From Cupriavidus sp. WKF15 (lineage in GTDB: Bacteria > Pseudomonadota > Gammaproteobacteria > Burkholderiales > Burkholderiaceae), in the NCBI RefSeq assembly GCF_029278605.1, contig NZ_CP119572.1, positions 2,852,001 through 2,916,000 of the forward strand: a stretch of 64,000 nucleotides of DNA, read 5' to 3'. Below the pieces are notes generated by a model. The model ran no database searches and was not told where the DNA came from. It saw nothing but the letters and a program-made list of their open reading frames with translations. How positions within the stretch are numbered: position 1 is the stretch's first letter; each line of letters opens with the position of its first letter. A program made the position numbers and the translations under genes. This document shows, piece after piece, positions 61,885 to 64,000 of the stretch.

Positions 61885-63087
61885 TTACATCTTCACGACG
61901 TCGAGGACGGACTTCTTCTTGTCCTTGTACTCGTACAGCGTGATGGTGCCTTCCTTCATGTCGCCCTTCTCGTCGAAGGCGATGTTGCCGATCACGCCCT
62001 TGTAGTTGGTCTTGGGCATTTCGGCCAGGATGGCAGCCGGCTCGACCGAGTTGGCGCGCTTCATGGCGTCGACGATGACCATCACGGCGTCATACGTGAA
62101 CGGTGCATAGATCTGCACCGGGGTGTTGAAGCGAGCCTGGTAGCGCTTCTCGAAGTCGGCGCCGTTCTCCATCTTCGACAGGGCCAGGCCTGCCTCGGAA
62201 CAGATGATGTTGGACACGGCATCGCCGGCCAGTTCGGCCACCTTGTCGGTACAGACGCCATCACCGCCAACGATCTTGGACGAGATGCCCAGTTCCTTGG
62301 CCTGCTTGGCGAACGGGCCGCCGGTGGCATCCATGCCGCCATACATGATGACGTCAGGCTTCTTGCCCTTGATCTTGGTCAGAATGGCCTTGAAGTCGGT
62401 GGCCTTGTCGTTGGTGGCTTCGCGGGCCACCACGTTCACGCCAGCCGCCTTGGCGGTCTTCTCGAACTCGTCGGCCAGGCCCTTGCCGTAGGCGGTGGCA
62501 TCGTCGACGATGGCCACGCTCTTGGCGTGCAGGCTCTTGGCGGCGTAGTTGGCCAGTGCCGGACCCTGCTGGGCATCGGTGGCAACCACGCGGTAGGTCG
62601 TCTTGAAGCCTTGCTTGGTGTAGTCCGGGTTGGTCGACGACGGCGAAATCTGCACGATGCCGGCGTCACTGTAGATCTTGGAGGCCGGGATCGACACGCC
62701 CGAGTTCAGGTGGCCGACCACTGCCGCAACCTTGGCGTCGACCAGCTTCTGCGCCACGGCCGTGCCGGTCTTCGGATCGCCGGCATCGTCTTCACCAATC
62801 AGTTCCAGCTTGATCTTCTTGCCACCGATCTCGAGGCCGGTCTTGTTGACTTCTTCCACGGCAAGGCGGGCGCCGTTTTCGTTGTCCTTGCCAAGGTGGG
62901 CGATACCGCCGGTCAGCGGTGCAGCATGGCCGATCTTGACTACGACTTCACCGCCACCCGCGGCCGGAGCCGTAGCGGCCGGAGCCGATGCCGACGGTTC
63001 AGCCGGCTTTTCTTCTTTCTTGCCGCAAGCTGCAACGAGCGCCACTGCGGCCGCAATCGGCAGAATCTTGGCAAACGAGATTTGCAT
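61885..63087 (-). CDS. livK: Branched-chain amino acid ABC transporter substrate-binding protein, lipoprotein-like
   Basis: A 400-aa binding protein. The signal ends in VALVAAC (Cys21), a lipobox, so it is probably a membrane-anchored lipoprotein, and a lysine/proline/alanine-rich linker (GKKEEKPAEPSASAPAA) follows. The Peripla_BP_6 core starts at VVVKIGHAAPLTGGIAHLGKDNENGARLAVEEVNK. VAAVVGHLNSGVSIPASKIYSDAGIVQISPSSTNP and YEYKDKKKSVLDVVKM are typical of LivK/BraC. It captures Leu, Ile, Val or related amino acids. It is the first gene of the operon and is followed by a partial terminator. Confidence 0.94.
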   Translation of the reverse strand: MQISFAKILPIAAAVALVAACGKKEEKPAEPSASAPAATAPAAGGGEVVVKIGHAAPLTGGIAHLGKDNENGARLAVEEVNKTGLEIGGKKIKLELIGEDDAGDPKTGTAVAQKLVDAKVAAVVGHLNSGVSIPASKIYSDAGIVQISPSSTNPDYTKQGFKTTYRVVATDAQQGPALANYAAKSLHAKSVAIVDDATAYGKGLADEFEKTAKAAGVNVVAREATNDKATDFKAILTKIKGKKPDVIMYGGMDATGGPFAKQAKELGISSKIVGGDGVCTDKVAELAGDAVSNIICSEAGLALSKMENGADFEKRYQARFNTPVQIYAPFTYDAVMVIVDAMKRANSVEPAAILAEMPKTNYKGVIGNIAFDEKGDMKEGTITLYEYKDKKKSVLDVVKM

Positions 63088-63162
63088 GAGTGATCTCCTA
63101 GGGATTCACAAAACAGGGATTTGCGACGCCTCCCGGACGTCTCCCCGTACCGCCTTTGTTTA

Positions 63163-63177
63163 GTTTCAATTTGAAAC
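63163..63177. promoter_or_regulatory. Palindromic site at the livK transcription start
   Basis: GTTTCAATTTGAAAC, with 7-bp arms, lies just downstream of the livK -10 box, at the predicted +1. A bound protein would block initiation. The regulator is unknown. Confidence 0.55.
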
Positions 63178-63183
63178 GCGCGC

Positions 63184-63211
63184 ATTGTATCCCCTTTCTT
63201 CGGCGATGCAA
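63184..63211 (-). promoter_or_regulatory. Promoter of the liv operon
   Basis: On the minus strand TTGCAT (63211-63206), a 16-bp spacer and TACAAT (63189-63184) place the start near 63177, about 90 bp before livK. Confidence 0.7.
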
Positions 63212-63240
63212 TACGCGACGCAACAACTTGGACGAATTAC

Positions 63241-63304
63241 CCGCCAAATGAGCTAGGGAATTTCCCCAATGCACAAATTGGGGCAATTCCCGACCATCTG
63301 GCGG
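63241..63304. repeat. 64-bp extended palindrome upstream of livK
   Basis: The inner arms GGGAATTTCCCCAAT and ATTGGGGCAATTCCC (63256-63291) have one mismatch. The outer arms CCGCCAAATG (63241-63250) and CATCTGGCGG (63295-63304) have one mismatch. No T run follows on either strand. Confidence 0.75.
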
Positions 63305-63385
63305 GAACAGCACCATTACTTACAAGAATCGTGCCCGCTTCTATCTCCCATCGAAATACGCACGCCTGGTGCCACGCATAATCCA

Positions 63386-63413
63386 TTCGTATTAATTAGG
63401 CGTTTCATACGAA
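63386..63413. repeat. Short inverted repeat in the livK-ispH gap
   Basis: TTCGTAT (63386-63392) pairs with ATACGAA (63407-63413) across a 14-bp AT-rich spacer. Confidence 0.4.
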
Positions 63414-63462
63414 AACCCCTGCACCGATCTCTAATGTGCAGAATGTAGCGCCGCACCATAAT

Positions 63463-63492
63463 AGGGAAAACCCCAGATACGGGGATTACCCT
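63463..63492. repeat. Palindrome related in sequence to the one at 63256-63291
   Basis: AGGGAAAACCCC (63463-63474) and GGGGATTACCCT (63481-63492) pair at 10 of 12 positions. The pattern (T)AGGGAA..CCCCA...GGGG.TT.CCC is shared with the longer palindrome about 200 bp away. Confidence 0.65.
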
Positions 63493-63706
63493 GATTTGTC
63501 TGCTTGCCTCGACAGGTAAGTAATGGCTGCACCGAAAAGGGGCCTACTCTCGATTCGATTGCGATTATCGCTGTGACGATAAAAGCATCCGGCTAATCGG
63601 AGCGGAATGTCCGTGCGCCCGCGCACGCAAGGCGCGGGAACAGCAGGAACGGGAAGACAGGAAGACGGGAAATGGGCGCCGCAGAACGCAGCGCCAGCAA
63701 GGCAGG

Positions 63707-64000
63707 TCAGGCGGTGACGCCGACCGTGGTGGCGGCCTGCAGGCCGCGCGGAAGCGGAAAAGCCATGTTTTCTTCGATGCCAGCCAGGGCGCGCACGTGG
63801 CCGGCGCCGAGTTCACGCAGGCGGGCAACGATGGACTGCGCAAGTTCCTCGGGCGCCGAAGCCCCCGCTGTCAGGCCGATGCGTCGCTTGCCGGCGACCC
63901 ATTCCGGACGCACCTGCTCGGGCGCATCCACCATATAGGCCGGCACGCCCAGGCGCGCCGCCAGCTCGCGCAGCCGATTCGAGTTGGAACTGTTGGGGCT
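63707..64000 (-). CDS. ispH: 4-hydroxy-3-methylbut-2-enyl diphosphate reductase, C-terminal part
   Basis: The 3' end of the gene, about 97 codons, runs off the right edge. The fragment reads SSNSNRLRELAARLG, PAYMVDAPEQVRPEW, VGLTAGASAPEEL-like (RIGLTAGASAPEEL), and ends with ENMAFPLPRG. The SSNS motif and GLTAGASAPE are the substrate-binding signatures of IspH (LytB), the iron-sulfur enzyme that makes IPP and DMAPP in the last step of the MEP pathway. The third Fe-S cysteine expected before SSNSNR is outside the window. Confidence 0.93.
   Translation of the reverse strand, partial: SPNSSNSNRLRELAARLGVPAYMVDAPEQVRPEWVAGKRRIGLTAGASAPEELAQSIVARLRELGAGHVRALAGIEENMAFPLPRGLQAATTVGVTA

Overview
The window looks like chromosomal DNA of a betaproteobacterium of the family Burkholderiaceae, most likely Cupriavidus or a close relative. 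Evidence: high G+C with strong GC3 bias; the order ZapB-like gene, zapA, 6S RNA, EVE-domain gene; a DUF2486 gene next to holC and pepA; a Bug-type (TctC) binding protein; an APS-reductase sulfate assimilation operon containing DUF934; and a five-step hut pathway. The genus is inferred from gene content and style, not from a database match.

Layout. 1-2750 (minus): a cobalamin riboswitch, btuB and the start of a FecCD-type permease, a vitamin B12 uptake unit. 2870-6343 (plus): ZapB-like gene, zapA, a structured non-coding transcript that includes 6S RNA and ends at a strong terminator, an EVE-domain protein, a TauE/SafE permease and a SIMPL-domain protein. 6387-12128 (minus): malonate use, consisting of a GntR regulator, malonyl-CoA decarboxylase, a Bug binding protein, an enoyl-CoA hydratase and malonyl-CoA synthetase. 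12865-15060: a DUF898 membrane protein with an M48 protease. 15079-21350: lgt, a LysR regulator divergent from ilvD, then DUF2486, holC and pepA. 21516-24216: lptF, lptG and cbiX.

24267-32417 is assimilatory sulfate reduction: TauE/SafE, cysI, DUF934, cysH, cysD, cysN and cobA form one minus-strand operon, with cysB divergent. Siroheme for CysI is served by CobA and by the convergent CbiX. 32509-37272 holds a methyltransferase, an orphan Liv-type binding protein, a beta-hydroxyacid dehydrogenase, an esterase-like hydrolase and an HNH protein. After tRNA-Leu(CAA) (37354-37438) comes a segment of different base composition and content: an accessory FtsH, a truncated PPK2, a P-type ATPase fragment and a methionine-rich exported protein. 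It looks like a decayed acquired stress or metal island.

42632-53554 is a complete histidine utilisation regulon in two transcription units. One is hutH-U-D-I-F-G. The other is an NMT1/SsuA-like ABC transporter plus hutC. Both carry the same palindromic operator type. 53867-57416 holds a YeeZ-like gene, a CDP-6-deoxyglucoseen reductase-like flavo-iron-sulfur reductase, and argD preceded by a short arginine-containing ORF and an intrinsic terminator. The right end carries an EF-hand protein, the livK-H-M-G-F branched-chain amino acid transporter operon, a 620-bp intergenic region rich in palindromes, and the 3' part of ispH.

Most of the window is ordinary core metabolism. The observations most worth following are the argD leader, the HutC-controlled ABC transporter, the structured RNA upstream of 6S RNA, the FtsH/PPK2/ATPase junction, and the paired palindromes upstream of livK.
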